Source: Candidatus Dependentiae bacterium
GTDB taxonomy: Bacteria > Babelota > Babeliae > Babelales > RVW-14
Length of the DNA stretch: 64,000 nucleotides
Reading direction: 5' to 3'
Assembly (NCBI GenBank): GCA_018266175.1
Contig: JAFEAY010000021.1
Location: 1-64,000 of the forward strand
Below the pieces are notes generated by a model, which saw nothing but the letters and a program-made list of their open reading frames with translations, searched no databases and was not told the origin of the DNA. Shown piece by piece: positions 35,289-43,809 of this stretch. Every line of letters begins with the position of its first letter. Position 1 is the first letter of the stretch. The position numbers and the translations under genes were made by a program.

Positions 35289-35316
35289 AAGAAATTTAAA
35301 AAAATCTTATCAAAAA

Positions 35317-35928
35317 CTACTTAATTTCTTGAGCACCCGACAAGATGAACCCCTGAAACTCTCCCAGTTCAGCCCTCAGTTCTTCACTGTAATACTTAGC
35401 TGCATGCCCGGCAGGAATAATGTCATCATTTCGCTCAAATCCAAAGAGCTGAATAAGAGGTTCGTACATGGAAACATTGTTTTCTGGCAAAATAAAGGTT
35501 ATATCCCAGAGCTTATCTTCGGGCAAAAAACACATATGACTTCTTAATTTTTTAAAAAAGATTTTAAGGGCAGGGACCATCTGAGCAGGGTTAGCAAAAC
35601 CAGGGGTTGCGAATCTGATCAGATGCTTTTCTGCCTGCACGGAATAATACATATGCCCAATATAAGATTCATCTTTGCTGAGCATCAAAAGAAGTCTTCG
35701 CTCTCCGCATCTTACTTCATCCCATACAGTCTTTTTTAGTTTTTGAGCAACTTCCTCATCTTCAGGCAAAGTTCCTTGGATAATGGAACGCCCGATCATT
35801 TCAGTGTACCGCGCATACTCATCAGCATTTTGTCCATCAACCCAAGCAAGCTTTTCTGTACCGTCCAGCATTGCCCCACATTGCCCAATCCCTGCAATTA
35901 AAAATACTATCGCTAATAACTTCTTCAT
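35317..35928 (-). CDS. Exported GNAT-like protein, paralogue 2
   Basis: 203 residues with a signal peptide (about 1-19, ending CGAM). Shared core: VWDEVRCGERRLLLMLSKDESYIGHMYYSVQ, IRFATPGFANPAQMVPALKIFFKKL, LPENNVSMYEPLIQLFGFERND. The pattern strand-turn-strand, then helix, then N ... LFGF fits a GNAT-like fold. Its upstream neighbour 35960 is 31 nt away and probably co-transcribed. A terminator at 35242-35288 separates it from the third paralogue. Substrate unknown. Confidence 0.55.
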   Translation of the reverse strand: MKKLLAIVFLIAGIGQCGAMLDGTEKLAWVDGQNADEYARYTEMIGRSIIQGTLPEDEEVAQKLKKTVWDEVRCGERRLLLMLSKDESYIGHMYYSVQAEKHLIRFATPGFANPAQMVPALKIFFKKLRSHMCFLPEDKLWDITFILPENNVSMYEPLIQLFGFERNDDIIPAGHAAKYYSEELRAELGEFQGFILSGAQEIK

Positions 35929-35959
35929 ACACCCTCCTTAATAAAAATTATCAAAATTA

Positions 35960-36547
35960 TTATTTAATTTCTGTATCAACAGGGAGTCTAAATCGCCTCA
36001 TCTGAGCAACATATTCTTTGCTGAAACCATATTTTTCTGGCTGATCTTCACCCTCTATTGCAATGGCTTGATCATTAATAAACCCGAAGCAATTGATAAG
36101 AGCTTGAAATGCTGCAACATTTTCAGGTGGGAGAGAAAAAATGATTTCAGCATTAAACTGATTTCTCAAATATTTGAAAAATGTTGATAGTACAAGAATT
36201 GCATATCCAGAATTTACAAAACCAGGTGTCGTAATCTTTACACGACCATCTTTTTGTATGGTAAAAAATGTATGGCCTGTATACTCTTTGCCATCTTTGA
36301 GTATTAAAAGAAGCTCTCGTTCTCCTTGTGCAACTTCATGCAAAACAATTTCCTTAATGTTTTCTGCATGCTCTTGATCCTCAGGCAAAGCTTTTTTCTC
36401 GATTTTTTCTTTAATAATCTGTATGTATTCTTGACATTTTTCCATACAACTACTATTAATCAAAACAAGCTCAAAATCACCCTGAATCATCGCCGAACAC
36501 TGGCTCATTGCTCCAATAAACAGCAAGCTCAATAAACCTTTTTTCAT
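35960..36547 (-). CDS. Exported GNAT-like protein, paralogue 1
   Basis: 195 residues with a signal peptide (about 1-19, ending CSAM). Core segments VAQGERELLLILKDGKEYTGHTFFTIQ, RVKITTPGFVNSGYAILVLSTFFKYL and LPPENVAAFQALINCFGF match those of paralogues 2 and 3. It ends in VDTEIK, close to the ETEIK and QEIK near the ends of the others. First gene of the cluster. Likely periplasmic or secreted. Function not known. Confidence 0.55.
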   Translation of the reverse strand: MKKGLLSLLFIGAMSQCSAMIQGDFELVLINSSCMEKCQEYIQIIKEKIEKKALPEDQEHAENIKEIVLHEVAQGERELLLILKDGKEYTGHTFFTIQKDGRVKITTPGFVNSGYAILVLSTFFKYLRNQFNAEIIFSLPPENVAAFQALINCFGFINDQAIAIEGEDQPEKYGFSKEYVAQMRRFRLPVDTEIK

Positions 36548-36630
36548 ACAATCTCCCCATAAATATTAATTTATAATGACATTGTTCAAGACTAAAAAAT
36601 CAAAAGAGTTATTGTCAATTCTCAGACTCA

Positions 36631-37062
36631 TTAAGATTTATAAAGCTCGCATACAACAAAAGCAAGTACATGCTCTCGCTCATGAGAAAGTGATAAATGA
36701 ATGTGCAGTGATGGAAGCTTTACGCCAATTTTTTGTTCAAGGGCTGCACAATCAACATGAAACTCAGGTACACCCCAAATCGTTATTTGAACTGAAGAAA
36801 TTTGTGCTAAAAAACGAAGTGAAAATGTTTTTTGAGTATGCCCAAGCCTTACCAACGTAGCGCTGAGCGCTTTGAAGAGCGCCTCTTTTGCCGCAAAACG
36901 CGTTGCCAGTTTTTCGGGCAAGAAGTGCTTGGAGTTCTTTGGGTCTTGCGCAGCCATAAGTTCTGCTTCTGAAAAGAAGGTACGTAAGCGATCATACGAA
37001 AATGTGCTCATTGCAGCAAAGCGATTGCTCCCCACAATATCAGTACCTACCCCAAGAATCAT
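36631..37062 (-). CDS. acpS: Holo-[acyl-carrier-protein] synthase
   Basis: 143 residues from ATG 37062, whose TAATG overlap with the upstream gene and the family's usual MILGVGTDIV start decide the position. ATRFAAKEALFKAL holds the Mg/CoA-binding Glu, and LHIHLSLSHEREHVLAFVV is the conserved C-terminal strand pair. AcpS moves 4'-phosphopantetheine from CoA onto acyl carrier protein, needed for fatty acid and lipid A synthesis. It overlaps the unknown membrane protein gene by one base. Confidence 0.93.
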   Translation of the reverse strand: MILGVGTDIVGSNRFAAMSTFSYDRLRTFFSEAELMAAQDPKNSKHFLPEKLATRFAAKEALFKALSATLVRLGHTQKTFSLRFLAQISSVQITIWGVPEFHVDCAALEQKIGVKLPSLHIHLSLSHEREHVLAFVVCELYKS

Positions 37063-37739
37063 TAGGAAACTTCTTCCAACTTCTGCTGTGCTTTTTCCCA
37101 AGAAAAATTGATGAGCTCGAGAAGCTCTGTCAATTTTATTGCAATTCCAGAGTGTCTAATTTCGTGTAAAGCCCCATTTCTTAAGCGAATGGCAATATAA
37201 TCAAACCGATGAACTTGTTGATGTCGGCCATATCCAATAATTTCTTGTTTATTTTTCATTTTTACACTTGAGACATTTTTCCATGCAAACCAAGAGCCAT
37301 TGCAATTAAGTCCATTTTTATCAAACTCTAAAACCGGTTTTTCATAGTAATCAAAATTGTAAAGAACAACTCCACCAATTACTGAAGATGCAAAACCAAC
37401 TGCTCCCAGCGCCGATAAGAGCAACAGCGAAATCTCATCGCTCAAGAAGTTATTATAATCATTATCAAATCGACTAGAAGCGATATTATACATACCAAGC
37501 CCTGTAACGGCCATTGCACCTATGCCGGCTGCAGTAAGTATTTGAAGTGTCTCTTTTGAAAGAAGTGGAATACTATAAAACTTTATTTTCCCGTGCTCTT
37601 TTTTAATGTATTCATTATTCGGAAGTTTATAGGAAAGTTCTGAATCTCTTTTTTCTGGAATTGACTTGGCTTGAGCTGCATCAACATTGAGACTTAAAAA
37701 AGCTGCGAATACTAACAGTACTACATTTTTTATAAGCAT
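37062..37739 (-). CDS. Membrane protein of unknown function with PH-like C-terminal region
   Basis: 225 residues. Signal peptide (about 1-24), a short soluble part, then two transmembrane helices (about 63-85 and 103-128). The C-terminal domain has KPVLEFDKNGLNCNGSWFAWKNVSSVKMK and YIAIRLRNG, a pattern seen in bacterial PH-like domains, where an Asp/Asn-Gly turn and a Trp precede the core strands. This is by-eye resemblance only. It is translationally coupled to acpS (TAATG). Confidence 0.5.
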   Translation of the reverse strand: MLIKNVVLLVFAAFLSLNVDAAQAKSIPEKRDSELSYKLPNNEYIKKEHGKIKFYSIPLLSKETLQILTAAGIGAMAVTGLGMYNIASSRFDNDYNNFLSDEISLLLLSALGAVGFASSVIGGVVLYNFDYYEKPVLEFDKNGLNCNGSWFAWKNVSSVKMKNKQEIIGYGRHQQVHRFDYIAIRLRNGALHEIRHSGIAIKLTELLELINFSWEKAQQKLEEVS

Positions 37740-37826
37740 AAGCTACCTTTTTGAGTGGGTTAAATTAATGAAGACATCGTATCATTAAATCGATAAAAAT
37801 AAAAAATTTTAAAAGTAAACCAAATT

Positions 37827-39365
37827 TTATATCGATATCTTTTCAAGCTTCTGGTCAAGCGAACGATAAGTAATTGCCTCTTGAATATGTCTGCGTTCGA
37901 TAAGATCAGACGCATCAAGGTCAGCAATGGTACGCGCAATTTTTAAAATTTTGTGATATCCGCGCATGCTGATATTCAACCGCTCAAATGCTCGCTTCAT
38001 GATATCCTGTGCCTCAGGCGTCAACACACAAAATTTCTCAACCAGATCTGATGACATGAATGCATTACGCATCTGACCAAACCGTTCTTCTTGCCGAGCA
38101 ACTGCCCGCTGCACGTTTTCATACATTTGCATAGAAGTCAGCCCATTAGTCTGACCATTTTGCAGCTCATCGTAGTTAACCGATGCAACATTGATATGCA
38201 GATCAATGCGGTCAAGCAATGGACCCGAAAGCTTAGATAAATAGCGTCCAATTTGGGTTTCACTACACACGCATTTTTTCTTGGAGTCCCCATAAAAACC
38301 ACAGGGGCATGGGTTGAGCGCAGCAATTAAAATAAATGATGCCGGATATTCAACCGCATAACTTGCACGCGAAATAAGCACATGCTTGTTTTCAAGCGGC
38401 TCGCGCAGGACCTCAAGGGTTTTACGGTTAAACTCAGTGAGCTCATCCAGAAAAAGTACCCCGTTGTGCGCCAAGCTAATTTCACCCGGCTTTGGCCGTG
38501 TGCCGCCACCAACAAGTCCTGCTTGAGAAATGGTGTGATGCGGACTTCGAAATGGCCGCTGCACAACCAACTGCTCCTTGCCCAACATGGCAGCAATTGA
38601 ATAAATTTTGGTTGCTTCAATAATTTCATCAAAGCTCATGGGGGGCAAAATAGTTGCAAGCCGTTTGGCAAGCATCGTTTTACCTGAACCTGGAGGCCCA
38701 ATGAATACAATGTTGTGCCTGCCGGCGGCCGCAATTTGCAATGCACGCTTGGCAAGCAGCTGGCCCTTAACCTGAGAAAAATCTAACATTGAGGAGGCAA
38801 GCCGCCCGGTTATGCGATCAAAAGTACAAGGTGTTGGTTGAATTGCAATCTCGCCACGCAAATAACCGACCAGCTCGACCAAACTTTCCACGCCAATGAC
38901 ATCAATCCCTTTAATCAAGCTTGCTTCATGCGCATTTGCCTTGGGAATAATGACACGTTTTTTTCCTTCACGTTGTGCGCTGTGCACAATAGAAAGCACC
39001 CCGCACACAGGCCTGATTAAGCCATCAAGCGCAAGCTCACCAAGAAATAATGTTTCTTGAATGAAGTCTGTTGATAGTTCAAGCAACTTTGCCGCTTGCA
39101 AGATAGCAACCGCTATTGGAACATCAAAAAGAATATCTTCTTTTTTTAAACTTGCAGGCGCAAGGTTAACGGTAATCAGTCGCTCAGGAAGTCGCAATCC
39201 ACTATTTTTAAAAGCAGCACGAATACGATCCTTGCTTTCTTGAATAGCTTTGTCAGGCAGCCCAACAATAAAGAACTTGAGCATTCCCATTGAAAGGTCG
39301 GCTTCAACTTCTACTGAGTGCGCGTTGATGCCCACGGTTGTTGCGGAAAAAACTTTGGCGTGCAT
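37827..39365 (-). CDS. comM: YifB/ComM family Mg-chelatase-like AAA ATPase
   Basis: 512 residues, the family's normal size. The N-terminal Lon-like domain (VEVEADLSMGMLKFFIVGLPDKAIQESKDRI) precedes a Mg-chelatase AAA core: Walker A GPPGSGKTMLAKRL, Walker B GVLFLDELTEF, sensor AALNPCPCGFYGD, a Cys-rich insert CVC, and Arg finger region SGPLLDRIDLHI. The C-terminal helical domain ends YRSLDQ. ComM is a hexameric branch-migration helicase that helps integrate incoming DNA during natural transformation. Type IV pilus genes in the same window make a competence role plausible. Confidence 0.93.
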   Translation of the reverse strand: MHAKVFSATTVGINAHSVEVEADLSMGMLKFFIVGLPDKAIQESKDRIRAAFKNSGLRLPERLITVNLAPASLKKEDILFDVPIAVAILQAAKLLELSTDFIQETLFLGELALDGLIRPVCGVLSIVHSAQREGKKRVIIPKANAHEASLIKGIDVIGVESLVELVGYLRGEIAIQPTPCTFDRITGRLASSMLDFSQVKGQLLAKRALQIAAAGRHNIVFIGPPGSGKTMLAKRLATILPPMSFDEIIEATKIYSIAAMLGKEQLVVQRPFRSPHHTISQAGLVGGGTRPKPGEISLAHNGVLFLDELTEFNRKTLEVLREPLENKHVLISRASYAVEYPASFILIAALNPCPCGFYGDSKKKCVCSETQIGRYLSKLSGPLLDRIDLHINVASVNYDELQNGQTNGLTSMQMYENVQRAVARQEERFGQMRNAFMSSDLVEKFCVLTPEAQDIMKRAFERLNISMRGYHKILKIARTIADLDASDLIERRHIQEAITYRSLDQKLEKISI

Positions 39366-39496
39366 TTATTTATTTTCTATTAAAAACTTTATCAAACTAT
39401 TTAATATTTAATCGAGATATTGTATAACACTATTTTTTCTTATGAGCAACAAATCTTAATGTCATGAAGAGCTCTCATGCTCCTTAAGGGAATATC

Positions 39497-39527
39497 TTGA
39501 CTCACGCAAGACCCATTTTTGTATACT
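39497..39527 (+). promoter_or_regulatory. Candidate promoter of exported-protein cluster
   Basis: TTGACT (39497-39502) and TATACT (39522-39527) upstream of the 39622 gene. The 19-nt spacing is long; GTATAC one base earlier would give 18. About 95 nt of leader follow. Confidence 0.45.
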
Positions 39528-39621
39528 ATAAAAAGAAATAATGAATCACATAAAATCCTCACGAGGTAGCCTTATCTGTTTTATATTATCAATCTGAATA
39601 AATTATTGCGGGGGAGATGTA

Positions 39622-40263
39622 ATGAATTTTAGGTCTTTTAAAATTATGGGATACATCGCAGTATTAGCTTGTACACCTTGTAGCCTCTACCCCGTCATTT
39701 CGGCTGAGGAGGTTACAAGCTATTTTGCTTCTCTCAATCCACACGAAATTAATCCAGAAACGTTTCTTGAAGAGCTTGTAGCGGAAAATCCTGAGCTTGC
39801 TTGCATCATACAAGAAAATAGCTTACTTGAAGAAGCGGTTACCCCACTCATGATTGCACACACAATTAATCCTGACTGGCTTCCAGTACTTTTTACTCTT
39901 AAGAGCAACGGCATGGATATTGTGCGCGATCTTTGCACTCGGGTTACTCAACGTGTGCACAATCAACAAGAGCTCGCTCCTGTTCCAACATATGCGGCAA
40001 ATTTTATACAACGGCAAGCTGACCGCATTCTAGGAAGCTTGCAGCAAATACTAGGTTTTGCATCACAAGAAGATTTTGAAAAACACTGCAACAATAGCTT
40101 CTTTATGACAACATTTCGCCATAGCCCCATTGATGCTGCAGGCAACAGCGTACTGAACTATGCTCTTCACTACCAGGACAAAACTTTTGAAGCGATTCTT
40201 ACTATGTATCCTGCCACAAAGAGCAATCCTGAATTTAAAGAGCCGATACAACCATTAGAATAA
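39622..40263 (+). CDS. Exported protein of unknown function with one ankyrin-like repeat
   Basis: 213 residues with an N-terminal signal (about 1-28). Mostly helical. Near the end DAAGNSVLNYALHYQDKTFEAILTMYP resembles a single ankyrin repeat, with DxxGNSxLxxAL followed by a helix. GGGGGAGA 6 nt before the ATG is a strong ribosome binding site. The macrodomain-HD gene starts 31 nt after the stop, so the two are probably co-transcribed. Function unknown. Confidence 0.6.
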   Translation: MNFRSFKIMGYIAVLACTPCSLYPVISAEEVTSYFASLNPHEINPETFLEELVAENPELACIIQENSLLEEAVTPLMIAHTINPDWLPVLFTLKSNGMDIVRDLCTRVTQRVHNQQELAPVPTYAANFIQRQADRILGSLQQILGFASQEDFEKHCNNSFFMTTFRHSPIDAAGNSVLNYALHYQDKTFEAILTMYPATKSNPEFKEPIQPLE

Positions 40264-40294
40264 ATTTTTAATGCAAGATCTTAGGGGATTGATA

Positions 40295-43200
40295 ATGAAA
40301 AGCTCTTCAAGAACTCAGCTATTCATCACACTGCTTTTGTTATTTTTAATAACCTCCCCATGCAGGCTTGCAGCAAGTAGTCTTGAAAGTAAGTTACAGA
40401 CTTTAAGCACAGCGCTCACCGGGCTTAAGGGCAAACTTGGAACGCTCAAATCAAAGCTTGGAGAATTACAAGGTAATTTAGCAGGAGTTCTGATACCACC
40501 TACCTTTGATGATGATGAAGCGTCAACGGTTGTAACTATGAGCTGGACACAGATAGATCCAAAGGTAGGCGGAGCTTTAAAAATACAAAATCATAATGAT
40601 TTCCTCAATCATATTGTTAATCCAAATCAGGAAAATAGCACAACTGATATCATTCTTGACATGGATAAGCTGCAGGATAAGCAATTTAAAAAAAATACAT
40701 ATTTCAGTGAAAATGATAAGTTCAAAGCTCTTCAGAAACTTTTACAGTCAAAAAAATATTACCCTCATCTTAAAAAAATTTGGATTTATAAGAAAAAAGA
40801 TTTTGGGTTTTTTGGTTATATGGCCGATTCTTTTGGCAATACCAAAGGCTATAATTATCAGCATACGGATTGGGAAATTGACTACCCATTCGCCTCACCT
40901 CCTACAATTCCTGCTAGTCCAATCCCTCCATCAAGCTCTGCTCCAGCAACTCCTGCCCCACAAAGCAATCAAGTACTGATCACACTTGTGCGTGGAGATA
41001 TCACTAAACAGGAATTTGCTCATAAAAATACTGCTGCTATTGTTAATGCCGCAAACGAACAGCTTGCAGCTGGCGGCGGAGTATGTGGCTCTATTTTTGC
41101 TGCAGTTAACCATGCAGCCCTTCAAGCTGAATGCTATGACAATGCTAAAAATCCGATCGTAAGATCAGATGAACGTTGCCTAACTGGACAAGCTCGCATC
41201 ACAGGTGCTCATGAAGATCCAGCAAGAGCCGTAGGATTTTCATACATCATACACACTGCTGGACCTAAAGGAAGTAATCCAAACAAAGAAAAACTTCTAA
41301 AAGAGGCTTATCAAAATAGCCTTAGGCGCGCTGATGAAAACGGCATAACAGCAATTGCTTTTCCTGCAATTAGTACGGCACTCTTTGGATATGATATTAA
41401 CGATGCAACACCTGTTGCAATCAAGGCAATACTTGATTATACCCAAACAAACGCTACAAAAATTCAAGAAATTCGCCTTGTTACTTTTTCTCAAAACGAT
41501 TATTCACTCTACAAAAGTTTTTTGGATGCTCATCCAGACAAAATTACCGCTACCGTAACCTCTCTCCCTGCTTACCTGCAGACCAATAACAGCTCTACAG
41601 AGCCGCCTCTTGCCTTTCAGCTAACACCTCCAGCATCAGCCCCTGCTCCAAGCACTAGTTCTTCTTCAAGCAGTTCTTCTTGGCAAAGCCCTTTAATCAA
41701 TAAAAAAGTACGTTTGGTATTGGTTGCTGGAGACATTACACAACAACATTTTCAAGACTCTGAAAAAGCGGCCATTGTTAATGGCGCAAGCTCTACTTTT
41801 ATTTTTGGTGGTGGAGTCAGTGCTAAAATTAGCGAAGCCCTTGATTCCAAAGCACGTGATATAGGTAATTATCTCAAAGAATTAACGTGGCACCAATCTG
41901 GTAGTTTAAAAAGTAATATTTTTATAACAAATGGAATAACATCTTCAAACAAGAACTATGGTCAAATGGCTATTGCTTTCCCTCCTGAACAAGTAAAAAA
42001 TTTTATTGAAAATGGAAGACATAGATGGAACTACAATGCTGGAGACCCAAAATCAGGAGGCTGTATTGGATCTGCTCTTATCCATGAAGCATATACAGAA
42101 GAAAAACAACCACTTCCTTTTAAATACCTAGTCCAAGCTATTGGGCCAAACATGACAGAAGTATCTGGTCTAACAATTACAAAATTAATAACACCAACAA
42201 GCTATCATCAAAATCAACTAAAATTTGCTTACCAAAATGGGCTTTTGTGCGCAGACCAATTTCAGCTTAAATCAATAGCCTTCCCTGTAGTCAGTGGTGG
42301 AGTATTTCGTTACCCAACTAAAGAAGCTATTGAAGTTGCAGTAAAAAGTTGCGTTGATTATCTGGAAGAAAATGCCGCAACAACAAACATCAAGGAAATT
42401 CGATTTGTTGTTTGGCCTAGAGAAAAAGATAAACAAGATTCATCAGGAAATACGATTGATGGTGCAATATTTAGACTGAATGAATTTGATCACCAGATTC
42501 AAAATAGTACAATCAATAAGAAAGAAATCACGCCCCTAGATCAACAATATTATGAAACAAACAACCTGACTCAAGCCCCAGATGGAACACTTCGTGGATT
42601 TATAAAAGTCTATGAATTTGACCTTGGGGCAAATCAATTGCCTTCGAGCTCAAGCAGCGCAGCACCCTCTGCGTCAATCGACACCACACTCCTTGAGCAG
42701 CTTGCTTCTGATTTAAAATACTACAAAACAAGTAATCAAGATCACTCTGGGCATTTGTATGAGCACTCAATCTGGACGGCAATGGTCATTGATCGGTGGT
42801 TTGAAGAAAAGAATGGTACCGCTCCTGATAGCGGCCAAAGCGCTTCGAACTGGCTTGAAGGAATTAATGAAAGCGATCGGAATACCCTTGTGCTTGCAGG
42901 CTTTTTGCATGACGTAGGAAAAGCTTCAAATGTAAACTCAAACTACAATTTTGTTAACGCAAGCGCTTCACTCAATACTTCAGCTCTTAATTGTGCACAA
43001 TATCCAACATATCATGTTATTGGAAGCCACCCTCAAGATGGTTTTAATTTCCTCCGATTGATAGCACCTTATAACCTTTCGGTAATAAAAAATGCAGCGG
43101 GATTATATAATGCTCACTTTAAAGCCAACGGTCAGCTTGATTTTGCTCAAATGTTTCAAGAGCTTGGCCTCACCGAAGAACAACAACAAATCATACAAAT

Positions 43201-43678
43201 TCTCACCGGCATCCACTGGAGCTTTGGGGCAGATTTAATGATCCATAACAATCCTCAAAATTTCTTACTCACCTTAAAAAAATATGTAGGCGAAACAGAC
43301 TACAACAATAAGAAAATTGACGATCGAATCCTGCGCCTTGCTATTGCAATTGGTGCTGCAGACGTTTGCGGTATGCAGTCAGAACCTGATGCATATTTTA
43401 ATGAATTCAAACAACGATCCCCATACTTCCAGTCACCCGTCTTTGAACAACCAAAACAATATCATGCCACCAAAAGCCCAAAACAACAGTTCAATGACTG
43501 GGGCTATCGAGCACGAGGTATTACGCAAAGAAATAGCTTGTTAGCTTTTTTTACCAAAAACCCACAGTTAGCTCTCATAGCGCCGGTAGAAGTTCCTCAC
43601 TTCTTTCAAACACCCTTTTTATACGCTTCTACACTCTTTACTCAGTATCATGAAACACTTAACCCAGGTTGCTGCTAA
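40295..43678 (+). CDS. Exported protein with two macrodomains and an HD hydrolase domain
   Basis: About 1127 residues. Start at ATG 40295, with AGGGG 7 nt upstream. Residue numbers here count from an in-frame ATG at 40271. Signal peptide, then a leucine heptad segment (LQTLSTALTGLKGKLGTL). The first macrodomain (233-420) has VRGDIT, AIVNAANEQLAAGGGV and YIIHTAGP. The second (477-720) has VAGDIT, AIVNGASSTFIFGGGV and YLVQAIGP. Ser/Pro-rich linkers separate the parts. The HD domain begins near 820, with HLYEHS (His832) and FLHDVGKA (His880-Asp881), plus further His in HVIGSHPQDG and GIHWSFG. Macrodomains bind or remove ADP-ribose; HD enzymes hydrolyse phosphoesters. A host-directed role in ADP-ribose or nucleotide signalling is inferred. 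Confidence 0.85.
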   Translation: MKSSSRTQLFITLLLLFLITSPCRLAASSLESKLQTLSTALTGLKGKLGTLKSKLGELQGNLAGVLIPPTFDDDEASTVVTMSWTQIDPKVGGALKIQNHNDFLNHIVNPNQENSTTDIILDMDKLQDKQFKKNTYFSENDKFKALQKLLQSKKYYPHLKKIWIYKKKDFGFFGYMADSFGNTKGYNYQHTDWEIDYPFASPPTIPASPIPPSSSAPATPAPQSNQVLITLVRGDITKQEFAHKNTAAIVNAANEQLAAGGGVCGSIFAAVNHAALQAECYDNAKNPIVRSDERCLTGQARITGAHEDPARAVGFSYIIHTAGPKGSNPNKEKLLKEAYQNSLRRADENGITAIAFPAISTALFGYDINDATPVAIKAILDYTQTNATKIQEIRLVTFSQNDYSLYKSFLDAHPDKITATVTSLPAYLQTNNSSTEPPLAFQLTPPASAPAPSTSSSSSSSSWQSPLINKKVRLVLVAGDITQQHFQDSEKAAIVNGASSTFIFGGGVSAKISEALDSKARDIGNYLKELTWHQSGSLKSNIFITNGITSSNKNYGQMAIAFPPEQVKNFIENGRHRWNYNAGDPKSGGCIGSALIHEAYTEEKQPLPFKYLVQAIGPNMTEVSGLTITKLITPTSYHQNQLKFAYQNGLLCADQFQLKSIAFPVVSGGVFRYPTKEAIEVAVKSCVDYLEENAATTNIKEIRFVVWPREKDKQDSSGNTIDGAIFRLNEFDHQIQNSTINKKEITPLDQQYYETNNLTQAPDGTLRGFIKVYEFDLGANQLPSSSSSAAPSASIDTTLLEQLASDLKYYKTSNQDHSGHLYEHSIWTAMVIDRWFEEKNGTAPDSGQSASNWLEGINESDRNTLVLAGFLHDVGKASNVNSNYNFVNASASLNTSALNCAQYPTYHVIGSHPQDGFNFLRLIAPYNLSVIKNAAGLYNAHFKANGQLDFAQMFQELGLTEEQQQIIQILTGIHWSFGADLMIHNNPQNFLLTLKKYVGETDYNNKKIDDRILRLAIAIGAADVCGMQSEPDAYFNEFKQRSPYFQSPVFEQPKQYHATKSPKQQFNDWGYRARGITQRNSLLAFFTKNPQLALIAPVEVPHFFQTPFLYASTLFTQYHETLNPGCC

Positions 43679-43712
43679 AAATCTAAAAACTGCCTCCTTG
43701 CTTAAATCCGTA

Positions 43713-43740
43713 TTGACAAATAGACACTTTTATGTAAAAT
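43713..43740 (+). promoter_or_regulatory. Promoter of the 43810 gene
   Basis: Perfect -35 TTGACA (43713-43718), 16-nt spacer, TAAAAT (43735-43740). It lies about 70 nt before the start codon. Confidence 0.65.
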
Positions 43741-43809
43741 AAAATTATTACACCAAGTAACGTCAGTCAAAAAAAAATTTTTTATACATTAAGAGTGCAG
43801 GGGTTATCA

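Noticed and set aside
36576-36860. Plus-strand frame of 94 codons
   Set aside because: Antisense to acpS, which has clear family motifs.
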